Counted from the first letter of the stretch, positions 30,627 to 39,268 are shown. The stretch is 64,000 bases of DNA from CAWABB01 sp963701735 (GCA_963701735.1 CAVPBI010000013.1:144636-208635); one strand, 5' to 3'. Translations and numbers: made by a program. The notes: generated by a model not told the origin, from the letters alone.

Positions 30627-30971
30627 GGTGTCCCCGGAATGTGGGTGGATGCTATCCGCGGGCGGTTTTCAATGGAGCTCGTGCACCTCCCACCGTATCA
30701 ACGGTTCAGGGTCCCCATGCCCCTACGACGGGTGGGACAATCGCGATCCGCCCATCGGCGCTGACATGGAGTAACGACCACACGGCAGTGATCACGGGAC
30801 GATAAGCGCTGGGTGATGATCACAGGGTGATGATCACAGGACCATACGCGCTTGGTGATGGACGCCGGCGACGGGCACAGGGCGATGATCACAGGCCGAC
30901 CGGGAGCTGAAGTTGCGCCGATAGGAGCCATCTCATATCTTGTAGGTCCCCTGCCCGACAGTCAACATTCG
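30627..30971. promoter_or_regulatory. Divergent intergenic region with repeated GTGATGATCACAGG boxes
   Basis: This 345-base gap separates the barrel/FecR group from the ECF sigma gene. The 14-mer GTGATGATCACAGG occurs twice in exact tandem (30813-30826, 30827-30840) and once as GCGATGATCACAGG (30882-30895); a related GTGATCACGGG starts at 30788. Each contains TGATCA. The boxes could be binding sites or decayed repeats; I see no open reading frame worth calling. Confidence 0.55.
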
Positions 30972-31526
30972 ATGGAACACAGTCACACGGATCCGGAACT
31001 GCTGAAACGCGTCAAGGCATCGGACGCCGACGCCTTTCGTGCGCTCTTCGAGCGGTATCAGCCGATCGTGTTCAGGCAGGTGATGTATCAGCTTGGCGAG
31101 TCGGACGCTGCCCACGACGTGGTGCAGGAGACATTCGTCCGGATCTGGGACCGCAGGCGATCGCTCCGGCCGGAGCTAAGCTTCCTCGCCTATGTGTTGC
31201 GGATCAGCGCTAACCTCGTGCGCGATGCGGCGCGCCACCGCGCGGTTCGCGAGAGAACGGCGGCGTTCATACCTCGGCCGGAGCTATCCGAAGGCGACGA
31301 CCCGGAGGAAGCGCTCACGCGTGCGATGCTCGAGGAGCGCATCGCACGAATCGTCAGCTCCAGCCTCCCGGATCGCTGCAGGGAGATCTTTCTGCTGAGC
31401 AGGTTTGAAGGAAGAAGCCACAGGGAGATCGCCACGCTCCTGGGCGTGACCGAGAAGACCGTAGAGAACCAGATCACCCGCGCGCTGCGCGTCCTCCGGC
31501 GAAAGCTGCGGGTCCAATCCCGCTAG
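30972..31526 (+). CDS. ECF-type RNA polymerase sigma factor (FecI-like)
   Basis: 184 residues from the ATG at 30972. Region 2 reads FERYQPIVFRQVMYQLGESD and DVVQETFVRIWDRRRSL; region 4 reads LPDRCREIFLLSRFEGRSH, REIATLLGVTEKTVENQI and RALRVLRRKL. Length and motifs fit sigma-70 family ECF factors that pair with FecR proteins. It is transcribed away from the FecR and STN-receptor genes. I infer that these form one signalling circuit although a different operon separates the start codons by about 1 kb. Confidence 0.92.
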   Translation: MEHSHTDPELLKRVKASDADAFRALFERYQPIVFRQVMYQLGESDAAHDVVQETFVRIWDRRRSLRPELSFLAYVLRISANLVRDAARHRAVRERTAAFIPRPELSEGDDPEEALTRAMLEERIARIVSSSLPDRCREIFLLSRFEGRSHREIATLLGVTEKTVENQITRALRVLRRKLRVQSR

Positions 31527-32216
31527 AACCGGTACCCTACCCCCACCAGAATGGACGGCTGGAATTTCGGCTGGTTGACCGCCGCATCCGCGTCGTCGTA
31601 GTCGTATCCTTCCCTCGGGTTTACATCCTCCCCGTCCGGGCCGTACGACGTGTCGTGTCCCGAGAGCGTCGCCGGGAAGAAGTAATCGGCTCCCAGCGAG
31701 ATCACGAGATCGATGTTCCGCCCCATCGCGAACGCGCCTTTGATCCCCCCACCCAGACCGATCTGCTCCGTCGTGACGTCGAAATCCTCGTTCCCGCCGA
31801 CGAAGTTGAAGTTGCCGGTGAAGAACGAGCCTCGCACGCCGGCAAAGAGAAACGTCTTGCTCGCCTTCAGGAGCTTCAGATCGTACAGAAAATCGAGGCG
31901 GATGTCCCAGGCGTATCCGGCCTCTTCAGGAGTGCCGTTGGTGTTGTCATTGATGAAGGCATGGCGAGCGTCCATCGGTATCCCGGGGTCCATCCATGCG
32001 TACCCGAAGCCCGCCTCGACTCCCAGCGGGAATCCCGTGGCGAAGCTTCTCGACGCCCCCGGTGAGCCTCATCGTGAAGCCGCTTGTGTAGCCCGCCATG
32101 AACCCGGCGGAGAAGTCGGCGCCGATTCCGGTCTGCACTGTCGCGGAAAGCATGAGAAGGAGTACGAGCACTCGCACCGTGCCGCGGGCTCGCCGGACGC
32201 TGGAAGAAGTCTTCAT
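31523..32216 (-). CDS. Porin-like outer-membrane beta-barrel protein, one frameshift
   Basis: ATG at 32216; signal peptide ending TGIGA, then FSAGFMAGYTSGFTMRLTGG. The frame breaks at a CCCCC run (32056-32060) and continues as RSFATGFPLGVEAGFGYAWM. The rest (LFAGVRGSFFTGNFNFVGGN, LVISLGADYFFPATLSG) ends ILVGVGYRF, the aromatic end of a small barrel. About 230 residues. Its stop overlaps the sigma-factor stop convergently. Role unknown. Confidence 0.7.
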
Positions 32217-32232
32217 GAGGAACCGATCGTTG

Positions 32233-32499
32233 TCAGACATGTGTGACCGGCTCAGTTGCCGCAAATGCCGTGCACAAGGAGAAGCAGCGTTCCGCCCGAA
32301 AAAACGACACCCCGCGGGCGGTGCAGGGGGTCAAGGATACGGCGGATTCTACAAAGTTCAGCATGACCTCGAAGCTGTCGCCGTCCGTCACGGCTCGGAT
32401 GACGGCCGTAGTCTGAGCTGACGGTGTGGCAAGCCAGACACATGTGAGGGAGAGGGTCGCAACGAGCCGCAGCACCCCGGGGGGAGCAGTGCGATGCAC
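32233..32499 (-). CDS. Possible small exported protein, doubtful
   Basis: A GTG at 32499 opens an 89-codon frame beginning with a signal-peptide-like stretch (VLRLVATLSLTCVWLATPSA). The rest (AVIRAVTDGDSFEVMLNF) has no recognised domain, and the C-terminus is cysteine- and phenylalanine-rich. No ribosome-binding site is evident. It may be a frameshifted remnant or not a gene. Confidence 0.25.
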   Translation of the reverse strand: MHRTAPPGVLRLVATLSLTCVWLATPSAQTTAVIRAVTDGDSFEVMLNFVESAVSLTPCTARGVSFFRAERCFSLCTAFAATEPVTHV

Positions 32500-32522
32500 G
32501 CGCGCCGGAAGCGATTCCCGCG

Positions 32523-33755
32523 CTAGCCATGGAGCTCCTGGTGGAGCGCCTCTGCATACGCTTCGATGTCGTCTGGCGTGGTGTAGGCGGATATGCCCGC
32601 CCGCACCACGCCGCCTCGCGCGAGCAGACCGAGCAGCTCCATCGGGCGGATCGCATAGAAATGCCCGGCCCACGTGAAGATGCCACGCTTCGCAAGGCGC
32701 GCAGACAACTCCGGTGCCTGCATGCGCGCGGACGTGATGGCCAGCGTCGGCGCCCTCAGCGGAACGTCAAACGGTTGACCGTGCACCGTCACTCCGGGAA
32801 TCCGCCGGAGCAACTCGAAAAGGATCGAACCCAACCACCGCTCGTGACGGCCGAGATGTCCCATGGCGGCCACGATCCGCTCGCGCAATCCCGCCCCGTC
32901 TCCGAACGACGCAAGATACTCGATCGCGGCTGTCACGCCCGCCAGGGCCGCATGGTTCAGGGTCCCTGTTTCGATCCGGAACGGAGCGCTCTGGTCCTGT
33001 GTCCGGAGTCGATCGACATCCAGCGATTCGAGCAGCCCTTCACGCGCATACAGGATCCCGACGTGCGGACCGTAGAACTTGTACGCGGAGCAGAGCAGAA
33101 AATCGACATCGAGCGACACGACATCGACGAGGAAATGCGGCGCAAAATGGACGGCGTCGATCAGCAGCCATGCGCCGACCTTCCGGGTCAGATCGCGCGC
33201 GAGAGCGATATCGTTCACCGTCCCGAACGCATTCGACGCACCTCCAATCGCCACCAGCCGCGTACGGGGAGTCATCTTCCTCCGGAAGTCGTCCGCATCG
33301 AGCGTGCAGCCGGGCGTGATGCCGATCTCATCGATGACCACGCCGCGCTCCGCGAGCGTGAGCCACGGACCGCGGTTCGCCTCGTGATCGAGGGCCGAGA
33401 CGAGAACCCGGTCCCCTTCGCGGAAGGTCCGTGCCAGCCCGCGGCTCAGCGAGAACGCGAGCGTCGTCATGTTCGCCCCGAACGAAATGGTCCCGGGGTC
33501 CGGAGCGCCAAGGAATGCACACGCCGCCTGCCTGGTCCCGTCGATGACGGCATCGGTCTCGACCGATGTGAGGAAGGTACCGTGCGTATTGGCGTTCGAG
33601 GTTTCGTAGTACCTGTTCATGGCGGCGATGACCTGCCGCGGGACCTGCGTGCCGGCGGGTCCGTCAAGGAAGACGAGGGGCCTGCCGTCGACCGTGCGGG
33701 CCAGGGATGGAAAATCCGACCTGCATGAGTTCAGCTTGATGGAAGATGGGGGCAT
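32523..33755 (-). CDS. Class-V aminotransferase / cysteine desulfurase-like protein
   Basis: 410 residues from the ATG at 33755. PLP-fold markers are visible: VFLDGPAGTQVPRQVIAAMN at the N-terminus, FGANMTTLAFSLSRGLAR, LDHEANRGPW, LLIDAVHFAPHF (cofactor aspartate and histidine) and the Schiff-base lysine in LLCSAYKFYGPHVG. It groups with the cysteine-desulfurase-like class-V subfamily with unassigned substrate, since the usual SufS/IscS active-site cysteine loop is not obvious. It stands alone between an outer-membrane gene and the divergent secretion cassette. Sulfur transfer from cysteine is possible; other PLP chemistry is equally open. Confidence 0.85.
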   Translation of the reverse strand: MPPSSIKLNSCRSDFPSLARTVDGRPLVFLDGPAGTQVPRQVIAAMNRYYETSNANTHGTFLTSVETDAVIDGTRQAACAFLGAPDPGTISFGANMTTLAFSLSRGLARTFREGDRVLVSALDHEANRGPWLTLAERGVVIDEIGITPGCTLDADDFRRKMTPRTRLVAIGGASNAFGTVNDIALARDLTRKVGAWLLIDAVHFAPHFLVDVVSLDVDFLLCSAYKFYGPHVGILYAREGLLESLDVDRLRTQDQSAPFRIETGTLNHAALAGVTAAIEYLASFGDGAGLRERIVAAMGHLGRHERWLGSILFELLRRIPGVTVHGQPFDVPLRAPTLAITSARMQAPELSARLAKRGIFTWAGHFYAIRPMELLGLLARGGVVRAGISAYTTPDDIEAYAEALHQELHG

Positions 33756-33997
33756 AGGGCAATCCGGATGGAGGATGGATAGATGCGGAAATCTAGAAAC
33801 CAGGGGCCTGCAATGCAACACGGGAGCCCGGGTGTAGGAGTTACCTCTGTGTGGTTGGATATTCTACAAAACCTCATGTTCGGCGACTGAAAAAAGCTCG
33901 AATTCCAGCCCAGAAACCCGTGGCATGCGATATGAACCTCGAATGCGCGGCAACACAGTCGAATCCATCATCCATCATCCAAATCGTGGAGGTATCT

Positions 33998-34496
33998 GTG
34001 CGCTATACAGCTCTCCTTGCTCGCGGCTCTGGTATGTCTGGTCCTGGCGTCCAATACGGGCCTTTCCCAGAACACCGCAAACCAGACCCTGAACTTCTCG
34101 GTCGCTGCCATTGCGAGGATCACCGTGTCGGGTAGTCCTGCACCGCTGTCGATCACCGCTGGAACGCCAGGGACGGACGCCCTGACCCCTGTCAGCAATG
34201 CGCTGACAACCTACAGCATCACCCACAACTCCAACACGCCGCTGCAAATCACCGCGGCATTGGATGCAAACATGCCGAGCGGAACAAAGCTTGAGATCTC
34301 TCTCGCCAGCAGCAAGGGATCGGGCGGGAGCACAGTGGACATCACCTCAGCCGCGGCGACGGCAGTGCCCGTCGTCACCTCAATTGCCAGGGGCGCGGAT
34401 GCAGGCCGTTCGATCACCTATACGTTTTCCGCTGACGCGTCTGCCGGTGCCATGTCATCGTTCGCCAGAACCGTGACGCTGACGCTGACCAACTAG
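33998..34496 (+). CDS. Small exported beta-rich protein, subunit candidate 1 of the usher-like cassette; one frameshift
   Basis: A GTG at 33998 with GGAGGT six bases before it starts the signal peptide (VRYTALL); the frame then slips near 34020 into LAALVCLVLASNTGLSQ. The mature part, about 145 residues, is Thr/Ser/Ala-rich and beta-like (TLNFSVAAIARITVSGSPA, SITYTFSADASAGAMSSFAR) and ends TVTLTLTN, an alternating strand. Small size, export signal and strand-type C-terminus match pilin-like subunits of chaperone-usher systems. It is followed by a hairpin and two further small proteins of similar design, then chaperone- and usher-like genes. No database family is recognised by eye. Confidence 0.62.
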
Positions 34497-34510
34497 GAGT
34501 GACATGAGCC

Positions 34511-34528
34511 CCGGGGAGAGATCCCCGG
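34511..34528 (+). terminator. Short GC hairpin after subunit gene 1
   Basis: CCGGGGA (34511-34517) pairs perfectly with TCCCCGG (34522-34528) around a GAGA tetraloop, 14 bases after the stop codon at 34496. It is likely a partial terminator or 3'-end stabiliser. Confidence 0.55.
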
Positions 34529-34548
34529 ACATTCAATCATTCATACGG

Positions 34549-34626
34549 CCCGGAGGGCGGTGGGACTTTCCGGGAACCGAACATGGTCGCCGCGTGGGGG
34601 TGCGCTAGGCCCGCGCGGCGACATGT
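34549..34626 (+). ncRNA. Structured leader-like RNA element between subunit genes
   Basis: Two stems: CCCGGA (34549-34554) with TCCGGG (34569-34574), and ACATGGTCGCCGCG (34581-34594) with CGCGGCGACATGT (34614-34626), the latter 13 pairs with one bulge. The 206-base gap 34497-34702 holds nothing else obvious. It matches no riboswitch consensus I know; it may be an attenuator or processing site. Confidence 0.45.
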
Positions 34627-34702
34627 TGCTTTGATGGGATACCCTATGACATCGGACTTTCGAGGGAGAATGGGCGGAACCCCGGAGCCACCGGTCGCTG
34701 CC

Positions 34703-35206
34703 ATGCGCCAAAGGAGAGCCGCTCTCCTTGCCTTTGCAGCCGCGCTCGTCGCGGTCATCATCTCCACTCCGACAGCATCAGCGCAGATATTCGACATTGG
34801 CACGCACACCATCAACGTCCAGGTCTCCCCGATCACAGTCCTGGCTGTCCAGGGGGGAGCAGTGATGTTGAACGTCACGGACGCAAATGTGACCGCGGGG
34901 GTGGACGCCATGACGGTGCAGGATCAGTCCACGCGGCTCGCCTGGGGCACGAATAGCAGCGCCAGGAAGATCACCGCGCAGACAAGCCTCGCGGCGCCCC
35001 TGTTTCAGCTTCGGCTGGCCGCCGTGGGTCACACGCGCGGGAATCCAGCCCCGGAGATGCTCCTCGGGACGTCGCCGCAAAACCTGATGCTCGATATCGG
35101 CCGATCGCTTGGCAGCTGCACGCTCCGGTACACAGGGACGGCGCTCGCCTCACGGGGGGTTGGGACAGACATCCATACGATCACGTTCACGGTCACGACC
35201 CAATGA
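34703..35206 (+). CDS. Small exported beta-rich protein, subunit candidate 2
   Basis: 167 residues from the ATG at 34703, chosen because it gives a clean signal peptide (RRAALLAFAAALVAVIISTP, cleavage near TASAQ); ATGs at 34646 and 34670 are in frame upstream. The mature protein is beta-rich (THTINVQVSPITVLAVQGGA, FQLRLAAVGHTRG) and ends HTITFTVTTQ, like its neighbours. A single cysteine (GSCTLRY) is present. Its stop overlaps the next ATG (ATGA), so the second and third subunits are translationally coupled. Function is inferred from context. Confidence 0.65.
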   Translation: MRQRRAALLAFAAALVAVIISTPTASAQIFDIGTHTINVQVSPITVLAVQGGAVMLNVTDANVTAGVDAMTVQDQSTRLAWGTNSSARKITAQTSLAAPLFQLRLAAVGHTRGNPAPEMLLGTSPQNLMLDIGRSLGSCTLRYTGTALASRGVGTDIHTITFTVTTQ

Positions 35207-35667
35207 ATGCTCCACTGCGGTTCGGATTTCTCGCGGTTCTGATGTGCATCGCCGCGATGGCAGGAGCACAGGATCTGAGTGTCCGGGGAGGGAACCAGGT
35301 CCTTCAGATTACGTCAGCACAGACCGGCCAGGAACCGACACCGGTCGTGAACACGGCGACGAACCTCAGGTATCGCCGGCAGCCACAGACGTCCAAGATC
35401 ACGGTATCAACAAGCTGTCCCGGTCAGAGCTTCACGTTGCGCGTCAGGGCAGTCAGTGTTCAGGACGGAACTCCCGCCCCGACAGTCACACTCACCAACG
35501 GGATGCCGGCGGCCGATCTGGTCAGGGACATACCGGCCGAGGGCGGCAGACCGCGCCGCCGCACGGCGACGCTTGAGTACACCGCCAGCGCAAGCTTTAA
35601 GCAGGGAAACAGCAACGAAGTCGGCGCGGACGCCCACGTCATCACATTCACACTCGTAGCACAATAG
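35203..35667 (+). CDS. Small exported beta-rich protein, subunit candidate 3
   Basis: 154 residues; ATG at 35203 overlaps the preceding stop. Signal peptide RFGFLAVLMCIAAMAGAQ. The mature part has strands such as NQVLQITSAQTGQEPTPVVN and FTLRVRAVSVQDGTPAPTVT, one cysteine (STSCPGQ), and the C-terminus HVITFTLVAQ, almost the same pattern as subunit 2 (HTITFTVTTQ) and subunit 1 (TVTLTLTN). The shared ending suggests one structural family. The chaperone-like gene follows after 11 bases. Confidence 0.68.
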   Translation: MNAPLRFGFLAVLMCIAAMAGAQDLSVRGGNQVLQITSAQTGQEPTPVVNTATNLRYRRQPQTSKITVSTSCPGQSFTLRVRAVSVQDGTPAPTVTLTNGMPAADLVRDIPAEGGRPRRRTATLEYTASASFKQGNSNEVGADAHVITFTLVAQ

Positions 35668-35678
35668 CACCGCTCGCC

Positions 35679-36500
35679 ATGAAACCACTCCCCCATATAG
35701 CATGTGTCATCCTGCTCGTCACCCTGTGCGCGACCGTGGCCGCCGCGCAAATCGCGCTCGTGGGCGACCTGAGCTACGACCGCCAGGCTTCCCCCGGCGA
35801 TTCATACGAAGGGTCCTTCACCCTCCGGAACGACGGGGCCCAGCCTGCAGAAGCAAAGATCTATCAGACCGATTACAGCTTTTCGTGCAACGGCGAGACA
35901 GAGTACGGCGAGCCCGGGCGCTTGGCGCGATCGAACGCCCGGTGGATCGAGTTTCGCCCGGACCGCCCTGTGATTCCCCCCCATGGATCGGTGGTGGTCC
36001 AGTACTCGGTGAAAGTTCCCCGGAACGCCGGAAACGATTCGCTCACAGGGTGCTACTGGAGCATGCTGATGGTGGAAGAGGTTGTCTCGGGATCGCCTGA
36101 GTCCGCTCTCCCCTCCGCCAACCAGCAGAGCATGGGACTGCAGCAGAAGATCCGATACGCGGTTCAGATCGCGACACATATCACGGGCACCGGAACCTCT
36201 TCCGTCCAGTTTTCGGAGCCAGCCCTCACACAGGTCGACTCTGTCGGGAAGGCTCTCCGCGTATCGATCACCAACACAGGCGAGACCTGGATGCGTCCGG
36301 ACGTGTACCTCGAGCTCTTCGACGCATCCGGGAAATCGCAAGGCCGCATCGAGGGGAGTAAATTCCGGATGTACCCGGGAACGTGCGTGCGGCAGGAGAT
36401 CAGGCTCCCGTCCCTGCCTCCCGGCGACTACACGGCGCTTGTCGTCGTTGATGCCGGCGGAGAGCAGGCATTCGGCGCCCAATACACCGTGAAGCTCTGA
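35679..36500 (+). CDS. Periplasmic PapD-like chaperone candidate
   Basis: 273 residues, signal peptide ending VAAAQ. Two Ig-like halves are apparent. The first (residues about 25-120) reads SYEGSFTLRNDGAQPAEAKI then ARWIEFRPDRPVIPPHGSVV and VQYSVKVP, the same order as pilus chaperones, in which a P..F.L.P pattern precedes the G1 strand. The second (about 165-270) has VSITNTGETWMRPDVYLELF and a closing strand FGAQYTVKL. Cysteines at FSCNGE and TGCYWS may pair. The gene lies between the small exported proteins and the outer-membrane barrel, as in chaperone-usher operons. An alternative is a DUF916-like adhesion protein. Confidence 0.62.
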   Translation: MKPLPHIACVILLVTLCATVAAAQIALVGDLSYDRQASPGDSYEGSFTLRNDGAQPAEAKIYQTDYSFSCNGETEYGEPGRLARSNARWIEFRPDRPVIPPHGSVVVQYSVKVPRNAGNDSLTGCYWSMLMVEEVVSGSPESALPSANQQSMGLQQKIRYAVQIATHITGTGTSSVQFSEPALTQVDSVGKALRVSITNTGETWMRPDVYLELFDASGKSQGRIEGSKFRMYPGTCVRQEIRLPSLPPGDYTALVVVDAGGEQAFGAQYTVKL

Positions 36501-36510
36501 CAGGTTCTCA

Positions 36511-39240
36511 ATGCGGAACGCGCCCACACGGATCCGCGTGCTCCTCCGCCTCGCGCTGACGTTCGCGGCGGTCCTGGCACCCGTGTGTGCCGCTGCCCAG
36601 GAACCGGCCGCCCGCATTTACGTGCAGGCTCTCTTCGCACCGTTCGACACGCTCAGGCCGGGCAACATCCAGACCCTCCCCTTCCGCATCGAGAACCGCG
36701 GCGACTCCACGGTGTCTGTGACCGATCGCCTCGACGCTCCCCGCGGATGGAACGTGGTTGCGGGAACGGCCGGGCTTGCGCTGAAGCCGGGCGAGTCCGC
36801 CACCCGCCTCGTCTCCGTGTCGCTCTCGGCAACCGCCGAAGAAGGGATTCACGAGATCCGGTACACCGTCACCCCAACCGGCATGGACGGCAGCGTGACC
36901 CTGCCGCTCCCCGTCCGCGTCGCGGCACGGAAAGGATTCAGCGTCCAGTTCCTGGACGGCCCAGCCATGCTGCCCGCGGGCGAGACATCCATCGTCCGCT
37001 TCATTGTGCAGAATAGCGGCAACATCCCTGTCTCGCTGTACCTCAACGCGTCGACAACCGGGGGCGGCCAGGCTGCGCCTGAGTCCACCATCGTGTATGT
37101 GCGGCCCGGCGAGGCGCGGGACGTCTCGGTGAGGGTGCAGTCGCCGGAGCATACCCGGTCGCGACAGCAAGCCGTGATATCGCTCTCGGCAACCGTCGTC
37201 AACGATTCCGCGATCACCCGCCAGGCCTCCACGGTCATCGAGATGATTCCGCGGACGTCCACAGAAGGTCCGGACCCCTACGTGCGGCTCCCCATGCGCG
37301 CTACGCTCAGGTTCGCCGGGGAAGAAGGACGCACGGGATTTCAGGGCGAGCTCGCCGGCATGGGGTATCTCGGGGCCGCCCAGCAAGACCGCTTCGATCT
37401 CTTTGTGAGGACTCCGAATCTTCAGGAGATATCCATCCTGGGGCAGATCGACGAATACCGTGCCGCACTCGAGGGTCAGCGGTACACGCTCGTCGTCGGC
37501 GACGCCACATATGCGCTCACGCCGCTCACCGAATACGGCAGGTTCGCCTTTGGCGGCGGGGGCAAGGTCGAACTTGGGGACATCGAACTGGGCGGGTTCT
37601 ACAACCGCAATCGTCTGGCCGCCTCCAATCAACAGGAGGTCGCGGGTTTCGCAGCGCTCTCCGTCACTCCTCAGGCGAAAATGTCCCTGCAGTATCTCGG
37701 GAAGTCCGAACAGTTCGAGAGCTCGATCGCCTCCTTCCGTACGCTTATCGAACCGACCGAGTATTCGCAGATCGATGGGGAATTCGCGCGCAGTTTCACC
37801 GGCGGTGAGTACGAGGACGCGTATGCACTGAGGTTGAGCGGCCGGACACAGGTTGTGATGTATGACCTGACCTACATTCTCGCCGGTCCGAACTTCACCG
37901 GCTACTACAGGGATACGGACCACAGAACCGCCTCCATCGTGGTGTACCCGTGGAAACTGCTGAGGCTGGAGGCATACCTCCGCGACGAGGACCGCAACCT
38001 CGACAGGAACCCCGCGCTGTACGCCGCCCCCCGACAGAAGCACCTGCAGGCGGGCGCCGGGTATGGCAACTACCTGACCGTTCTGTACAAGACGTCAAGC
38101 TACGTCGACCAGCTCGAGGCGAAGAAGTTCGACAGACACGACAACACCGTGCTGATCCGGAGCGGGCACAGCGCCGGGAATATGACGCTCCTTGCAGAGG
38201 CAGAGGCGGGCACGATTGCCGAGCGGGCGTACAACACATCCGGCCCGTACCGCAGGCTCATGCTGTTCACCGGGTTCTCCCCGTGGAGCGGTCATCAGTT
38301 CGGCGTCAACCTCGAATACTTCAAGGACCTCCAGCTCCAGACCGGGGCACCGATCGACCGCATCGCCGCAACGCTGAACGGCCGGGATGCAATCGGCGGA
38401 CACACGTGGGTCGACGTCAACCTTCACCTGAGCCGCACGATCTCGGAACCCCGCCAGACATATCAGGTCCTTGAAGGCGGCATCCTCCATGAACTTCCCT
38501 TCGGCCATACAGTCGGCGCTCGCGGTCGGTTCACCCGGTACACGCCTTCTCTGGCGGGATCCGATGCCGCCTTTCTTCTCGAGTACAGCGTCCCGTTGGG
38601 CGTACCCATCGGCCGCGATGCCGGCGTGGGCACCCTCTCGGGGCGGCTCATCAACGACGAGACCGGCCTCGGGGTGGATGGGGCGCTGGTCTCCGCCGGC
38701 GGCCAGGCGGTGGCAACCGATGAATCGGGCCAGTTCGAATTCCCGGGCCTGGCGCCCGGCCCCCAGCATCTGACGGTGGACCTCTCCTCTCTTCCCAGAG
38801 GGACCATGCTGGCCGGGAACGGCTCGAACCAGGTCGTCGTGACGGGCGGCGAGGACCGCGAGATCGAGCTGCGCACGATGCGGAGCGTCAGCTTCTCGGG
38901 GACCGTGATCCTCGCGGCTGCGGATTCGGCCGTGGAAGCAGACAGCACACGGCTGTCCTCATCAGACTCCGGCGTCCAGGCTGGAGTCGTGGTCGAAGCG
39001 GTCAACGGTGACTTGCTCGTGCGGCGGCTGACCGACCAGTGGGGCAGGTTCGAGTTCCGGGACATGCGGCCGGGCGTGTGGATTCTTCGCGTCGCTGGAG
39101 GCAACGTCCCTGACGGACGTCGCGCTGAGAAGGACGCGTATCACCTCTCGTTGAGGGCCGGGGAGCACCAGAATGTTGACGTCCGACTCGTCCCGAAGAA
39201 GAAGGTCATCCAGATCCTCGAAGGGGGCGTGCTGAGGTAG
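36511..39240 (+). CDS. 909-residue outer-membrane barrel with Ig-like N-terminus, usher-like candidate
   Basis: ATG at 36511, 11 bases past the chaperone stop; signal peptide ending PVCAAAQ. Residues about 30-240 form two CARDB/NEW3-like Ig domains (FRIENRGDSTVSVTDRLDAP, VRFIVQNSGNIPVSLYLNAS). Residues about 255-700 are a long amphipathic barrel (GRFAFGGGGKVELGDIELGG, VMYDLTYILAGPNFTGYY, GAGYGNYLTVLYKTSS). Residues about 705-800 form a carboxypeptidase-regulatory-like domain (GTLSGRLINDETGLGVDGAL, FEFPGLAPGPQHLTVDL), and a second such domain follows (WGRFEFRDMRPGVWILRVAG). Size and N-barrel-C layout parallel fimbrial ushers, but I see no direct usher signature. It probably exports or anchors the three small proteins. 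Confidence 0.68.
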   Translation: MRNAPTRIRVLLRLALTFAAVLAPVCAAAQEPAARIYVQALFAPFDTLRPGNIQTLPFRIENRGDSTVSVTDRLDAPRGWNVVAGTAGLALKPGESATRLVSVSLSATAEEGIHEIRYTVTPTGMDGSVTLPLPVRVAARKGFSVQFLDGPAMLPAGETSIVRFIVQNSGNIPVSLYLNASTTGGGQAAPESTIVYVRPGEARDVSVRVQSPEHTRSRQQAVISLSATVVNDSAITRQASTVIEMIPRTSTEGPDPYVRLPMRATLRFAGEEGRTGFQGELAGMGYLGAAQQDRFDLFVRTPNLQEISILGQIDEYRAALEGQRYTLVVGDATYALTPLTEYGRFAFGGGGKVELGDIELGGFYNRNRLAASNQQEVAGFAALSVTPQAKMSLQYLGKSEQFESSIASFRTLIEPTEYSQIDGEFARSFTGGEYEDAYALRLSGRTQVVMYDLTYILAGPNFTGYYRDTDHRTASIVVYPWKLLRLEAYLRDEDRNLDRNPALYAAPRQKHLQAGAGYGNYLTVLYKTSSYVDQLEAKKFDRHDNTVLIRSGHSAGNMTLLAEAEAGTIAERAYNTSGPYRRLMLFTGFSPWSGHQFGVNLEYFKDLQLQTGAPIDRIAATLNGRDAIGGHTWVDVNLHLSRTISEPRQTYQVLEGGILHELPFGHTVGARGRFTRYTPSLAGSDAAFLLEYSVPLGVPIGRDAGVGTLSGRLINDETGLGVDGALVSAGGQAVATDESGQFEFPGLAPGPQHLTVDLSSLPRGTMLAGNGSNQVVVTGGEDREIELRTMRSVSFSGTVILAAADSAVEADSTRLSSSDSGVQAGVVVEAVNGDLLVRRLTDQWGRFEFRDMRPGVWILRVAGGNVPDGRRAEKDAYHLSLRAGEHQNVDVRLVPKKKVIQILEGGVLR

Positions 39241-39251
39241 GCCGTGCGCCA

Positions 39252-39268
39252 CCCCCTCCGGACGGGGG
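39252..39268 (+). terminator. Weak GC hairpin after the usher-like gene
   Basis: CCCCC (39252-39256) and GGGGG (39264-39268) flank a 7-base loop, 12 bases past the stop codon. It may end the five-gene transcript, but no T run follows. Confidence 0.35.

Noticed and set aside
34549..34626. Cyclic-di-GMP riboswitch upstream of a fibre gene
   Set aside because: The conserved GEMM core sequences are absent although two stems are present.
36508..38043. A 511-codon open frame on the minus strand
   Set aside because: Antisense to the usher-like barrel, no ribosome-binding site or domain, composition of a shadow frame.
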